A program made the position numbers and the translations under genes. A stretch of 56,972 nt of DNA from a virus: positions 1-56,972 of IMG/VR virus record IMGVR_UViG_3300048837_000350, one strand, 5' to 3'. Positions 1 to 7,847 of the stretch are shown in pieces; position 1 is the first letter of the stretch; each line of letters opens with the position of its first letter. The notes under the pieces were generated by a model that was not told the origin of the DNA, did not search any database, and worked only from the letters and a program-made list of their open reading frames with translations.

Positions 1-1
1 T

Positions 2-100
2 GTGGAGTTTGATGCTGATAAGACTCCGATGCTTGGCAATCCAGATACGATTGATCCCGCCGTGGTGCGTTTGATTCGCTCGCGTCGTTGGAGGAACTAG
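2..100 (+). CDS. C-terminal end of distal tail protein (continues from window end)
   Basis: The frame is open from the first bases to a TAG at 98-100 and encodes 32 residues ending in IRSRRWRN. It has no start of its own. It is in phase with the truncated gene at 55695-56972 if the shared TGTG at the two window ends is counted once, which gives the junction MFMC-VEFDADKT. I therefore read it as the tail end of the Cys-rich distal tail protein. Its stop overlaps the GTG of the next gene (TAGTG), the usual translational coupling in this genome. If the window is not circular, it is the end of some other upstream tail gene. Confidence 0.7.
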   Translation: MEFDADKTPMLGNPDTIDPAVVRLIRSRRWRN

Positions 101-1161
101 TGAGCGAGTGCGATCCACGGTATGACGTTACGTACCAGATTGGTGGTTCGTCTACGGTCGCTGCTCCGCAAGGCTTGCGTTCGATTAGTTGGGAGCGCAG
201 GCTAGACGATATTGGTACTGCACGATTCGTGTACGTGAAGAGTGGCCAGACTGATCTGTGTTGTCAGAACATGGGGAAGATTACTCCGTGGCGTGACGCG
301 GTGAACATCGTTCGCGATGGCAGAGTCGTCTGGTTCGGAACAGTCATGGATGTTGAAGAGTCTCGTGACGAGATTGTGATCAATGCTCGCGATCCACTCG
401 TGTGGTTAACGCGTCGTATTGTGCGCTCTAGCTTGCAGTTCACGCAGACTGATCTCACTGATATTGCGCGTCGCATCATTGATGACGTCTTGTCGTACGC
501 GAATCCGTGGGCACCAATCGGATTCAATGTTCAATATCAGCCTAGTGGAGTGTTGAGCGATCTATTGGTTGAGGCTGATAGGTTCCCTCGATACGCGTGG
601 AACGTGTTGACGGAGAAGTTGGCGTCAGGCTTGGATGTCGTGACTGTTGGCAAGACTGCATACTTTGGATCTGCTCCGCCAGCGGCTACTGTTCGTTTGA
701 GCACGAGTGATTTTGAGGGTGATGTTTCTATTCGTAAGGATGGGAACATCTACGCGAATAAGGTGTTTGTTAACGCGAATGATGATGTGCGCGGGGAGTA
801 TCCTACCGCTCCTGCGTCTACTCCATTCTTGGTTGAGAAGATCATTAGCGATGCGCAGATTCAGACGCAGGAAGCTGCGGAGAATCATGCTAAGGCTATG
901 TGGGCGTATAGTGGGCAGCAGGGAGTGCCTGTGATTGTGCAGGCGTCTGACAGCTTGACGCTGAATCCGAATACGCAGATCACGTTGCCGCAGCTAGTTC
1001 CGGGCGCTCAAGTATTGTTGAACGCTGATAACTATTGTTTTGGTCGTTTTCAGGCGTTTAGGCTTGGTCGTGTTGAGGTTGACATCGAGGCGAATATCGA
1101 GAAGATCAGGATATCCCTGCAGCCTGTCGGGCCTCAAGCATTATCAGACGTCAGTGAGTAG
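100..1161 (+). CDS. Gp37-like minor tail protein (tail hub / Tal-like)
   Basis: This 353-residue protein resembles the 'Siphovirus ReqiPepy6 Gp37-like' family, which forms the tail-tip hub next to the distal tail protein. It opens with a beta-rich WERRLDDIGTARF segment and a VVWFGTVMDVEE segment, typical of hub domain 1, and has a long beta-rich C-terminal half (SLTLNPNTQITLPQLVPG, then VDIEANIEKIRISLQPV). I prefer the GTG at 100 because GGAGG lies five bases upstream and it overlaps the previous stop; an in-frame TTG at 88 is the alternative. The gene follows the distal tail gene as expected. Its last 18 bases overlap a converging minus-strand gene. Confidence 0.65.
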   Translation: MSECDPRYDVTYQIGGSSTVAAPQGLRSISWERRLDDIGTARFVYVKSGQTDLCCQNMGKITPWRDAVNIVRDGRVVWFGTVMDVEESRDEIVINARDPLVWLTRRIVRSSLQFTQTDLTDIARRIIDDVLSYANPWAPIGFNVQYQPSGVLSDLLVEADRFPRYAWNVLTEKLASGLDVVTVGKTAYFGSAPPAATVRLSTSDFEGDVSIRKDGNIYANKVFVNANDDVRGEYPTAPASTPFLVEKIISDAQIQTQEAAENHAKAMWAYSGQQGVPVIVQASDSLTLNPNTQITLPQLVPGAQVLLNADNYCFGRFQAFRLGRVEVDIEANIEKIRISLQPVGPQALSDVSE

Positions 1162-1833
1162 GTAATCGTACTCTCCATTCTTTAGGAAATACCCGGTGTA
1201 GAAGCTACTGCTGATTGCCACTCCAAACTCTGTCGTGCCCCTTCTTGCGAAGAGTGATTTTTTGCACGACTTAAAGTTTATTCCTCCACCACACTCGCCA
1301 AGTTTCTTTGATTGCTCAATCACATCCCTGCTTCTGCAGGCTGTTATTGATTTAGCGTAGTAGTCCCATAGTGACTTGTCTAGCGAGAACATTCCACACC
1401 AATATATCCTTCGAGGAGTGACGATATATCCATCATTGTCGATAGATATGCCCGCATCAAACCTTGTTGATGACACGACTTTTCTTCGTCCTTTTCTCAG
1501 TGAGCAAACGACAGTTGATTTCTTCGACATGCAGCCTTTCTGCTTTTTTCTGCGATGCTTTACCGATCTTGCGTTCAGCCACTTGCACTCGGAGTCGTCT
1601 CCAAGCCTCATCGTTGTGATTGCTGATCCCCTTTTGGATGAACACATATTTGGCTGGATGTATTTTTGTGATGGGAAGTTTTGAGAGAATGTTTCGGGCT
1701 GCATTTCAGGATCGGTTACCCGCATGTCGGAATCGACGTAAAAACCATTCACCAAGCTTTCCCCAGCATGAGCGCTTGACGCTATCACTAGCGTTAGAGT
1801 GATAACAATCAATACTTGCAATAGTAGTTTCAT
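1144..1833 (-). CDS. Secreted, basic, Cys-containing protein of unknown function
   Basis: I do not recognise the family. Starting at the ATG at 1833 the protein has 229 residues and a clear Sec signal peptide: MKLLLQ, a hydrophobic stretch VLIVITLTLVIAS, then SAHA-GE as a plausible cleavage site. The mature part carries about eight cysteines and a lysine/arginine-rich stretch (KHRRKKQKGCMSKKS), so it is probably exported and could form disulfides. An alternative ATG at 1845 adds four residues. It is the only minus-strand gene in the surrounding tail region and has its own promoter-like sequence, which suggests an independently expressed accessory gene (moron). A role in superinfection exclusion or surface modification is possible but unproven. 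Confidence 0.7.
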   Translation of the reverse strand: MKLLLQVLIVITLTLVIASSAHAGESLVNGFYVDSDMRVTDPEMQPETFSQNFPSQKYIQPNMCSSKRGSAITTMRLGDDSECKWLNARSVKHRRKKQKGCMSKKSTVVCSLRKGRRKVVSSTRFDAGISIDNDGYIVTPRRIYWCGMFSLDKSLWDYYAKSITACRSRDVIEQSKKLGECGGGINFKSCKKSLFARRGTTEFGVAISSSFYTGYFLKNGEYDYLLTDV

Positions 1834-1866
1834 GATATGCCCCATTTGTTCTAGCCCTTACATGTC

Positions 1867-1894
1867 ATGATAGCGCGTGATTACTCTCGCGCAA
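1867..1894 (-). promoter_or_regulatory. Promoter-like sequence for the secreted-protein gene
   Basis: On the minus strand TTGCGC (1889-1894) is followed after 16 bases by TATCAT (1867-1872), a reasonable -35/-10 pair. It lies about 20-35 bases upstream of the start codon of the secreted protein, which supports autonomous transcription of that gene. Confidence 0.5.
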
Positions 1895-1904
1895 GGGGTA
1901 TAAT

Positions 1905-2031
1905 CATGGTTACGAATGGCTCGTCCCGAGGGTTTCCATATTTACATCGGCGTTGCGAATAACCTTTCGTACATCTGACCTACCGAGTTGTAGGAACAGG
2001 ACATGCGCCCTCGGTTCACGCCGGGGGCGCT
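1905..2031 (+). ncRNA. Possible short structured transcript between a TATAAT box and a terminator
   Basis: No plausible reading frame covers this stretch on the plus strand. It starts just after a perfect TATAAT (1899-1904; no good -35 seen) and ends at a strong hairpin (2005-2030). Between them are two small hairpins: CTCG-TCC-CGAG near 1920 and CCTAC-CGAGTT-GTAGG near 1978-1993. This would give an RNA of roughly 125 bases. It may equally be only a leader or spacer. Confidence 0.25.
2005..2031 (+). terminator. Terminator hairpin ahead of tail-tip operon
   Basis: GCGCCCTCGG (2005-2014) pairs with CCGGGGGCGC (2021-2030) around a six-base loop, with one G-T pair. No long T run follows. The late promoter-like element begins 12 bases downstream. 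Confidence 0.6.
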
Positions 2032-2042
2032 ATGCGTTTCGC

Positions 2043-2051
2043 GGCATAATA
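2043..2051 (+). promoter_or_regulatory. Late promoter-like element GGCATAATA
   Basis: One of nine copies of GGCAYMATA found ahead of late plus-strand genes. The CATAAT core ends eight bases before the GTG at 2059 and there is no Shine-Dalgarno sequence, so the message would be essentially leaderless. Confidence 0.55.
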
Positions 2052-2058
2052 CGCGCCA

Positions 2059-2247
2059 GTGGAAAGATCACAACCAGATAGACGAATCGAAACCACGATT
2101 AACGACATACTGAAGCGTCTTCGTGTGCTTGAGGAAGTATCAACCAGTCGCGTACTGCCGCCCAACTACGGGTTCCGATTGAACTCGGGTGGGCAACTTG
2201 TGATCTTCAACCGAGCCACTGGCGCAGAGTCATCTGGCATCGTCTAG
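2059..2247 (+). CDS. Small protein with N-terminal coiled coil, tail-tip operon
   Basis: This 62-residue protein starts at a GTG that directly follows a late promoter-like element, with no ribosome binding site. Residues 8-28 (RIETTINDILKRLRVLEEVS) look like a short coiled coil. The C-terminal part (GFRLNSGGQLVIFNRATG) resembles short beta repeats at fibre or tail-tip junctions. It opens the tail-tip gene run, so a small structural or adaptor role is likely. I cannot name the family. Confidence 0.55.
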   Translation: MERSQPDRRIETTINDILKRLRVLEEVSTSRVLPPNYGFRLNSGGQLVIFNRATGAESSGIV

Positions 2248-2259
2248 GAGGACGACATA

Positions 2260-2484
2260 GTGAGTGAAGATACTGTAGAAGAGAATACTGAAGCATTGAA
2301 GACCGTGAAGCCTCGCAAGACGCCGATCACCCCAGAGCCTGTGAAGACTATTAAGGTTGAGGCTGTTCAGAGCTTTGGCTCTGCTGAGACTGGAGATATT
2401 CGCAGGGGAGAGCAGGCTGTATTGACTCGATCTAAGACCGTGACTTCTCTTGTTAATGCCGGGTATTTGCTAGAGGTTAAGTAA
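2260..2484 (+). CDS. Small Lys/Glu-rich protein, tail-tip operon
   Basis: The gene encodes 74 residues from a GTG, with AGGAGG eight bases upstream. The first 35 residues are charged, proline-containing and probably disordered (KTVKPRKTPITPEPVKTIK). The remainder, with GDIRRGEQAVLTRSKT and LVNAGYLLEV, resembles the short 'head fibre/Ig-adjacent' proteins often found beside phage decoration or tail-tip genes. No specific function can be assigned. Confidence 0.55.
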   Translation: MSEDTVEENTEALKTVKPRKTPITPEPVKTIKVEAVQSFGSAETGDIRRGEQAVLTRSKTVTSLVNAGYLLEVK

Positions 2485-2485
2485 C

Positions 2486-2833
2486 TTGGCTTGCTCGTCG
2501 TGTGGTCAGAGGGCAAGGATCGCAGGCTTGTCTGCCGCGAATCCTCTTACTATCGGCAATGCCGATGATTCTGCCGCGCTTCCATATCGCGTTGCGGAGC
2601 AGGGTGCTGCTGGCAGTTTGCCTGTTGGTACTAGGGTGTGGATCACTGGTGATGGTGTTGCGGAGGCAATCGAGAAGGGATTGTTCGCCGATAGTCCTCC
2701 TATGACGTATTCCCATGATGGCAATCAGCCGAATACGATCTACTGGGTAGGGACTAGGGGCTTCACGAATCTTGCTCGAGCGGAAGCTGTTAGCGCTAAG
2801 ACTGGCATTGAGATTAGGACGGAGTCTAGGTAA
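2486..2833 (+). CDS. Small CxxC protein, putative tail-tip component
   Basis: The 115-residue product begins with MACSSCGQRARI, a knuckle-like CSSC motif. The middle region (YRVAEQGAAGSLPVGTRVWITGDG) looks beta-rich. The start is a TTG with GAGG nine bases upstream. Its stop overlaps the next start (TAATG), so it is translated with the tail-tip proteins. Structural role inferred from context; family not recognised. Confidence 0.6.
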   Translation: MACSSCGQRARIAGLSAANPLTIGNADDSAALPYRVAEQGAAGSLPVGTRVWITGDGVAEAIEKGLFADSPPMTYSHDGNQPNTIYWVGTRGFTNLARAEAVSAKTGIEIRTESR

Positions 2834-3627
2834 TGGCTATACCAGCTTGCGTAGATCCTAATGCCTGTGGCACTAATGTCACGTTCAATACGAGCGGTAT
2901 TCGTGTTGACGTTGAGCTTGATAACTCTGGCTGTGGCATAGACCTTAGCTGTAGCGCTGCTGGCGTTCGCGCTGATGTGAGGGCTGCTACTCCAGCAATA
3001 CTTGCTAATCAGGGTGGCATAGGATGTGATGCTGGAACACGCTCAATGTATGTTCGGAGGTATGGAAGCTCTGCGGCATCGAGTCCGGGTAACTGCTACG
3101 ACCCAATAAATGTTGATCCGTCAGGCGAGCTTTGGACGCCCAAGACATTGGTGAGGAATGATGGGTTGGGTGATATGACACCCATCAATGTGCCCGCCAC
3201 CGGAGATCCCGTGCAGGTTGTTAACCTAGGATCAATAGATAATGATACGTCGTGCCCCGAGACTTGGCTTATCAAGGCTAAGTGTTCACTTAATGTTGAG
3301 CGTCAGTCTGTTGCTAACCCATGCGTTCCGCCAGAGGCAGACTTTGTTGGACTTGCATTTGCTTGTGTAGAAATGCGATTGCGCGAGACTGTTACCGTAA
3401 ACGACTTTACCACTAGGATAACAGCAGCTTGGGATGCTAGCGCTGGCAACCCATCAGTATCTCAGGATGTATGGATATCTACTGTTATCAACGTGCCAGC
3501 CGGTGGCGTTAGGACTTTTCAGGCGAGGTTCGACACCATAGCGAGATCAGGAATAAGAACTTGCCTTGATCCCATTACGAATAATGTTTCCATTCAGGGA
3601 CTGCAAGTAATCAGGATGTTCAACTAA
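2833..3627 (+). CDS. Cys-rich minor tail / receptor-binding candidate 1
   Basis: This 264-residue protein has an N-terminal region with paired cysteines (ACVDPNACG, SGCGIDLSC) and a beta-rich C-terminal half ending in VSIQGLQVIRMFN. The SGCGIDL motif recurs in the next protein, and the GELWTPKT/GNLWVPPT segments match, so the two share an N-terminal module. The C-terminal halves differ, as is common for proteins that bind the host surface. Start and stop codons overlap those of both neighbours. Receptor binding is inferred from position and modular divergence; a purely structural tail-tip role is also possible. Confidence 0.6.
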   Translation: MAIPACVDPNACGTNVTFNTSGIRVDVELDNSGCGIDLSCSAAGVRADVRAATPAILANQGGIGCDAGTRSMYVRRYGSSAASSPGNCYDPINVDPSGELWTPKTLVRNDGLGDMTPINVPATGDPVQVVNLGSIDNDTSCPETWLIKAKCSLNVERQSVANPCVPPEADFVGLAFACVEMRLRETVTVNDFTTRITAAWDASAGNPSVSQDVWISTVINVPAGGVRTFQARFDTIARSGIRTCLDPITNNVSIQGLQVIRMFN

Positions 3628-4355
3628 TGGCCGATCTCCTACTCTGTCTCGACTCTGGGTGTGGCATTGACCTCACTAATAACAGTGGTCGCCTTGGCGC
3701 TGCGATACGCGCAGACTCTTCACGCGCACTGAAGTGTGACGGCACTACGCGTAACCTCTATGTTGGTACGCGTAACTATGCTGGGCAAGTCAATCCCAAC
3801 GCGGAACAGGATTGTAGCAATCAGCTAAGGATTGATGGTAGTGGAAATCTTTGGGTTCCTCCTACCATCGGCGCTTGTGATATCACTCTTCCGGACACGA
3901 GCTTCCTTGACTTGCCGGGTCCGGGGTCAGATGATCGCGACGCTGATTATGACGTGTATACGAACACGTCTGGTTGTACCCTGATGCTTCTATGGAAGTA
4001 CGATGTTCAAGTCAACGTACAGGCCGCTGCCGGGTTCACGACTGGTGATGTATTGCATTGGTCTGGTCTTATCTCTGTAGAGAATATGGGTGGCGGCGTT
4101 GGTACGTACCCTGCGAGTATCCGCAGGACTGTCCAAGCTCCGTTTAGCAGTGGCGGTATTGGCGCTGGAGACTCGTATCGTGAGTGGTTCCAGATAAGCG
4201 GATTCCATATTTTGAACGCTGGCCAGACTATGCGGCATAGGCGTGTCGTGTATGGAGCGAGCAAGAACGCTCAGGTTGCCGCTGCTACGAGCGCTGATAA
4301 CGGTATCGCTTTCACGAATGGCGGCGTTATGGTTTCATACGGAATACAGGTATAG
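3627..4355 (+). CDS. Cys-rich minor tail / receptor-binding candidate 2
   Basis: This 242-residue protein starts with a short Cys segment (MADLLLCLDSGCGIDL), followed by a linker region with C36, C62 and C84. The C-terminal half is a probable beta-sandwich (SYREWFQISGFHILNAGQ, then GIAFTNGGVMVSYGIQV). Its N-terminal module is related to that of the preceding protein. ATG at 3627 overlaps the previous TAA. The likely position is the tail tip or fibre; the exact role is unknown. Confidence 0.6.
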   Translation: MADLLLCLDSGCGIDLTNNSGRLGAAIRADSSRALKCDGTTRNLYVGTRNYAGQVNPNAEQDCSNQLRIDGSGNLWVPPTIGACDITLPDTSFLDLPGPGSDDRDADYDVYTNTSGCTLMLLWKYDVQVNVQAAAGFTTGDVLHWSGLISVENMGGGVGTYPASIRRTVQAPFSSGGIGAGDSYREWFQISGFHILNAGQTMRHRRVVYGASKNAQVAAATSADNGIAFTNGGVMVSYGIQV

Positions 4356-4358
4356 CTT

Positions 4359-5726
4359 GTGGCTTGTGGATGCCCCTCAGAGCAGTGTACTTGCTTCCTA
4401 AACGGTGACGCGTTCACTGGAGGGAATGGTAGCGCTGGGACTCCATACACTGTAGAGAACCTTCCGTTCGCTCCGACGAGTCCCACGAATAGCGTAACGA
4501 TCACACCGGGTGGAGTTAAGAATCACACACCGGCTATTGACGTGGCACTCTCGAGTGATCCTACGAACGCTATTCAGTATGACGCTGATGGCTTGCTAGT
4601 TGATCCATGCGACATGGTTGACATTGTTGCTACGGAGAACGCACTAACGTGTGGTCCTGATGGACTCTTGGTTGATCGCTGCGATATCTTGACGCCTACG
4701 ACGCAGGCTGTGGGAGACTTGCTGATTGCTGGTCCTGATTGCACTGCACAGGTGATGGCTGATCCTGCTGCTGGTGATCAGATCATTGCTGCGCTTGGTG
4801 GTCAGTGGGGTCAGCGTCCGTTGCTGTCTGCTGATGGTGGTAACGCTTCGAGTATTGGTAGTGATGGTGGTATCTTTAGCCCATCGTTTGGCGCTGCTGC
4901 GCCTACGTTTGGTGTTCAGTACTTTAGCGCTACCGATACAATCGTTGCAGCCGATGGGCCGATTGTTGTCTACAATGGTGTTGGAGGCCACGACCTGACT
5001 CTCCCTCCTGCGGTTATCGGCCTATCGTTCGATGTGTACCACGAGGGTATTGCTGGGCCAGTAAACATACTGTCTGATGCTGGCGATTCCATACTGGTTG
5101 AGGGATATGTTTTTGGACAGACTGATTTTGGTATTCCGTCCGGAGTCAGCTATCGTCTTATAGCTATCTCTGCCACTGAGTGGCGTGCTGAATATATGGG
5201 CGAGAGGTATACGCTCGGCGTCAGCCAGCTTCCTACTAACGCTTTGCCGGGTTGCAAGGTCAGGCTTATCTGGGCTGCTGGCGGCAGTGGCGCTGTTATG
5301 GGTACTTTTGAAACTAAGGATTATGGAAACACGTGGATGCACACTGGAGGCCCGGCTGCGTGGGATGCTGATGGCTCTACGGAAGCTTCCCTGTCTAGTG
5401 TTTATGTCAACCTTGGAGCTAATAATCCAGAGATTGATGTGTTCGCTCCCGGATCTTTCCACTGCATAGTCCAAGCCCAGTCTTCAAATAACACTATTCA
5501 AGGATTCACATTTTCGGCCATTGATCCTCCTTCTGCTGCCGCCAATGATCTGTATGAGGCTTTGTTCTGTTCGACCATAGCTAATGTAGCTGGCCATTCT
5601 AGGTCTGGTCGTATCATTGTTGACGCTGCTGCGGGGATCTATCGCATGGCTAATCGCGTGAACTTCGGTACAGGATCTTGGACTGATCGTCGCATAGAGA
5701 TTATCCCAGAATACATAGAGAGCTAG
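4359..5726 (+). CDS. Minor tail / fibre protein with MACGCP N-terminus, paralogue A
   Basis: This 455-residue protein begins with MACGCPSEQCTC from a GTG. Roughly residues 1-175 align almost without gaps with the next gene: ENLPFAPTSPTNS against ENTPFAPTSPLNS, TPGGVKNH in both, VGDLLIAGPDCT against VGDLVIAGPDCT, and GQWGQRPL in both. Residues 60-110 contain a repeated 'ADGLLVDPCD' unit (three copies, including GPDGLLVDRCD). Beyond residue 180 the protein is unrelated to its paralogue and beta-rich. The shared anchor with private C-terminal domains fits tail fibres or receptor-binding proteins mounted on a common attachment module. Confidence 0.65.
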   Translation: MACGCPSEQCTCFLNGDAFTGGNGSAGTPYTVENLPFAPTSPTNSVTITPGGVKNHTPAIDVALSSDPTNAIQYDADGLLVDPCDMVDIVATENALTCGPDGLLVDRCDILTPTTQAVGDLLIAGPDCTAQVMADPAAGDQIIAALGGQWGQRPLLSADGGNASSIGSDGGIFSPSFGAAAPTFGVQYFSATDTIVAADGPIVVYNGVGGHDLTLPPAVIGLSFDVYHEGIAGPVNILSDAGDSILVEGYVFGQTDFGIPSGVSYRLIAISATEWRAEYMGERYTLGVSQLPTNALPGCKVRLIWAAGGSGAVMGTFETKDYGNTWMHTGGPAAWDADGSTEASLSSVYVNLGANNPEIDVFAPGSFHCIVQAQSSNNTIQGFTFSAIDPPSAAANDLYEALFCSTIANVAGHSRSGRIIVDAAAGIYRMANRVNFGTGSWTDRRIEIIPEYIES

Positions 5727-5732
5727 GTAGCT

Positions 5733-6914
5733 ATGGCTTGCGGATGCCCAGCAGATCAATGTACATGCGTCATGAGTGGCGATGCCTACACGGGCGGGTC
5801 TGGTAACGCGTCAGACCCATTCGTGGTCGAGAACACTCCGTTCGCTCCGACCAGTCCACTCAACTCGATACAGTTCACTCCGGGTGGCGTTAAGAACCAT
5901 AGTCCCGGTATTGATGTTCAGCTTTCTGCAGAGCCGAATAATGGTTTGAGCTATGAGGCTGATGGACTCATGGTTGATCCCTGCGATCTGATTAGTGCTG
6001 ATGTTGATAATAAGCTGACGTGTGTTGCTGATGGCTTGAAGGTTGATGCGTGTGACATTGTCACTGCTACGCAGCAGGCTGTTGGTGATCTTGTTATTGC
6101 CGGGCCTGATTGTACGACTCAGTTGATGGCTGATCCGACTGACATCAATCAGATCATTGGTGCAGAGTCTGGGCAGTGGGGTCAGCGCCCGCTGGTTAGT
6201 AGCGATGCTGGCAACGACTTGACTGTCGGTACTGATGGTGGAGTATTTGGCGACTTTGGCACTATTGTTCTTGATGAGATTCAGCGCTGCGATATTTTTG
6301 ATGTAGCCACGACGCAGAACTCCGGGAACATCTTTATTCAGGGTGGCTTAGATTGTCGCCCAGAGCTACTGCGCGATCCGGCAGTATGCGAGATCATTGG
6401 AAACGCTGCCGGTAATGCTGGGTGGATTACTCCAACTGGAGCAGCGGTTCTTCGTCAAAACGCGCAAACCTATGGGCCATTCAATGTTGCCGGTCCCGCG
6501 TCCACATCAGGTCCGATTGTAGCTTGGACCATCACCAATACGAGGGACTGCCCAGTATTAGTTGTTCACGATCACATTTACGAGGAATCAATAGCGATCA
6601 CGGCTGCTGGCACGCTAAGGGTTGATACTACTAACAACTACCAGCTTCAGGCAGATAGGAATCAGGCTGGCGGGGTTCAGGCCATGGCTACCGTTGACAC
6701 TCGAGGCTTAAGCACGTACTCGTATGATGCTGATACAGCCCTTAATAAAACGATATTTAACACAGGATTTCAGAAGTATGTTCATCGGCTTAATGCTGGC
6801 GACACAGTAACCATACAAATCGTTATTGGATTCTCGAACTTTGTCGGCAATACGGCGCAACTGATCACGTATGCAAAGCAGTTTGCCACCGTATACCCAC
6901 TCCTATCAGTGTAG
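5733..6914 (+). CDS. Minor tail / fibre protein with MACGCP N-terminus, paralogue B
   Basis: This 393-residue protein is a clear tandem paralogue of the preceding gene over its first 175 residues, including MACGCPADQCTC and repeated ADGLxVDxCD units. From about residue 180 it has an extra copy-like segment (ILDEIQRCDIFDVATTQNSGN, split by glycines) and then its own beta-rich C-terminal domain ending in QFATVYPLLSV. The ATG lies six bases after the previous stop. Duplication followed by replacement of the C-terminal domain would give two alternative or cooperating binding tips; this is inference. Confidence 0.65.
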   Translation: MACGCPADQCTCVMSGDAYTGGSGNASDPFVVENTPFAPTSPLNSIQFTPGGVKNHSPGIDVQLSAEPNNGLSYEADGLMVDPCDLISADVDNKLTCVADGLKVDACDIVTATQQAVGDLVIAGPDCTTQLMADPTDINQIIGAESGQWGQRPLVSSDAGNDLTVGTDGGVFGDFGTIVLDEIQRCDIFDVATTQNSGNIFIQGGLDCRPELLRDPAVCEIIGNAAGNAGWITPTGAAVLRQNAQTYGPFNVAGPASTSGPIVAWTITNTRDCPVLVVHDHIYEESIAITAAGTLRVDTTNNYQLQADRNQAGGVQAMATVDTRGLSTYSYDADTALNKTIFNTGFQKYVHRLNAGDTVTIQIVIGFSNFVGNTAQLITYAKQFATVYPLLSV

Positions 6915-6920
6915 GAAATC

Positions 6921-7166
6921 ATGACAGATCACTACTATGCAAACATCATGGGATTCCCAATATCTTCGAGCGTTGAGATTGATGATGACTTTAATACAGA
7001 GATCACAGAGTCAGAGTACAACAATCTCGTAGAGAATCCACCTCTTCTCGAGTCCACGCCACTCGACCCATCGCTCATTCCACCAGAGCTTACCCCACTC
7101 GAGAAGCTTGAATCTATTGGCCTGTCAGTCGAAGAGCTAAGGACGCTACTTAATGAAGATGCCTAA
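6921..7166 (+). CDS. Small acidic protein following the fibre genes
   Basis: The 81-residue product is acidic (IDDDFNTEITESEYNN) and ends with PLEKLESIGLSVEELRTLLNED. That short helical motif often ends phage tail-fibre accessory or assembly proteins. It has a good AGGAAA ribosome site and sits between the fibre genes and the holin. A chaperone or fibre accessory role is plausible but unproven. Confidence 0.6.
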   Translation: MTDHYYANIMGFPISSSVEIDDDFNTEITESEYNNLVENPPLLESTPLDPSLIPPELTPLEKLESIGLSVEELRTLLNEDA

Positions 7167-7374
7167 CATAACGCAATCACAAGCTGCTGCGCTATTACAA
7201 TCATTTACTGCTGTTGTAATAGCGTTCACCGCTGACATCACTGAGGAGCAGTCGATTGCTCTCCTAGGATTATCCGCAGTGATAGGCGGAATCCTGATGC
7301 ATAGTGACGCGAAGATTCGTAAGGCTCGGAATAAGCGATTGTCTGGGCAGAATACTACTCAGAACGACGAGTAG
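7153..7374 (+). CDS. Putative holin
   Basis: The 73-residue protein has two hydrophobic segments (around residues 10-27, LLQSFTAVVIAFTADI, and 33-48, IALLGLSAVIGGILM) and a strongly basic, polar tail (KIRKARNKRLSGQ). Its size, membrane topology and position immediately before an M15 endolysin fit a small holin that would permeabilise the inner membrane. It overlaps the preceding gene by 14 bases; a second ATG at 7159 is an alternative start. The family is not recognisable by motif alone. Confidence 0.6.
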   Translation: MKMPNITQSQAAALLQSFTAVVIAFTADITEEQSIALLGLSAVIGGILMHSDAKIRKARNKRLSGQNTTQNDE

Positions 7375-7383
7375 GATTCTCTC

Positions 7384-7845
7384 TTGGCGAAGTACGGTAA
7401 GAACGGTAAAGTCGGCCCTGTAGGACGTATAAGCTGGGCAGAGCTTGAGTGTACCGATGGTACCGATGTTCCACGCGCATACCGCGATGACGCTGTCGTA
7501 CTCGGCAAGGCACTCAATAAGGTGCGTAGCAAGATCGCGAAGCACTACAAGGTCAAGGATAGTGACGTAGTCGTCAAGATCAACTCTGGCTATCGCTCGC
7601 CACGATATAACCGTAAGATCGGTGGAGCTTCAAATAGTCAGCACTTGTATGCTCGAGCGGCTGATACGCAGTGGTATGTGAAGGGTAAGCGTCTAGGCAA
7701 TAACGCTGTCGCGAACTTCGCTGCTCAGGTGAAAGAGTTTAAGCGTGGAGGCATCGGCATCTACGATAAGAAGCATGGGAACTTTGTTCACCTAGACGTG
7801 CGTGGCGAGTACGGCAATCCCAGCGCACGATGGTATAACCAGTAG
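7384..7845 (+). CDS. Endolysin, peptidase M15A-like (peptidoglycan D,D/L,D-peptidase)
   Basis: The 153-residue protein is a single compact M15-type zinc peptidase domain. SGYRSPRYN is the typical entry motif. H87 and D94 (SQHLYARAADTQW) and H136 with D138 (NFVHLDVRG) supply the expected zinc ligands and catalytic region. Such enzymes cut the peptide cross-links of cell-wall peptidoglycan. No separate wall-binding domain is present. The start is a TTG with AGGAT seven bases upstream. It lies between two small membrane proteins, so 7.15-8.07 kb reads as a lysis cassette. A second lysin is encoded at 36967. Confidence 0.8.
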   Translation: MAKYGKNGKVGPVGRISWAELECTDGTDVPRAYRDDAVVLGKALNKVRSKIAKHYKVKDSDVVVKINSGYRSPRYNRKIGGASNSQHLYARAADTQWYVKGKRLGNNAVANFAAQVKEFKRGGIGIYDKKHGNFVHLDVRGEYGNPSARWYNQ

Positions 7846-7847
7846 CC

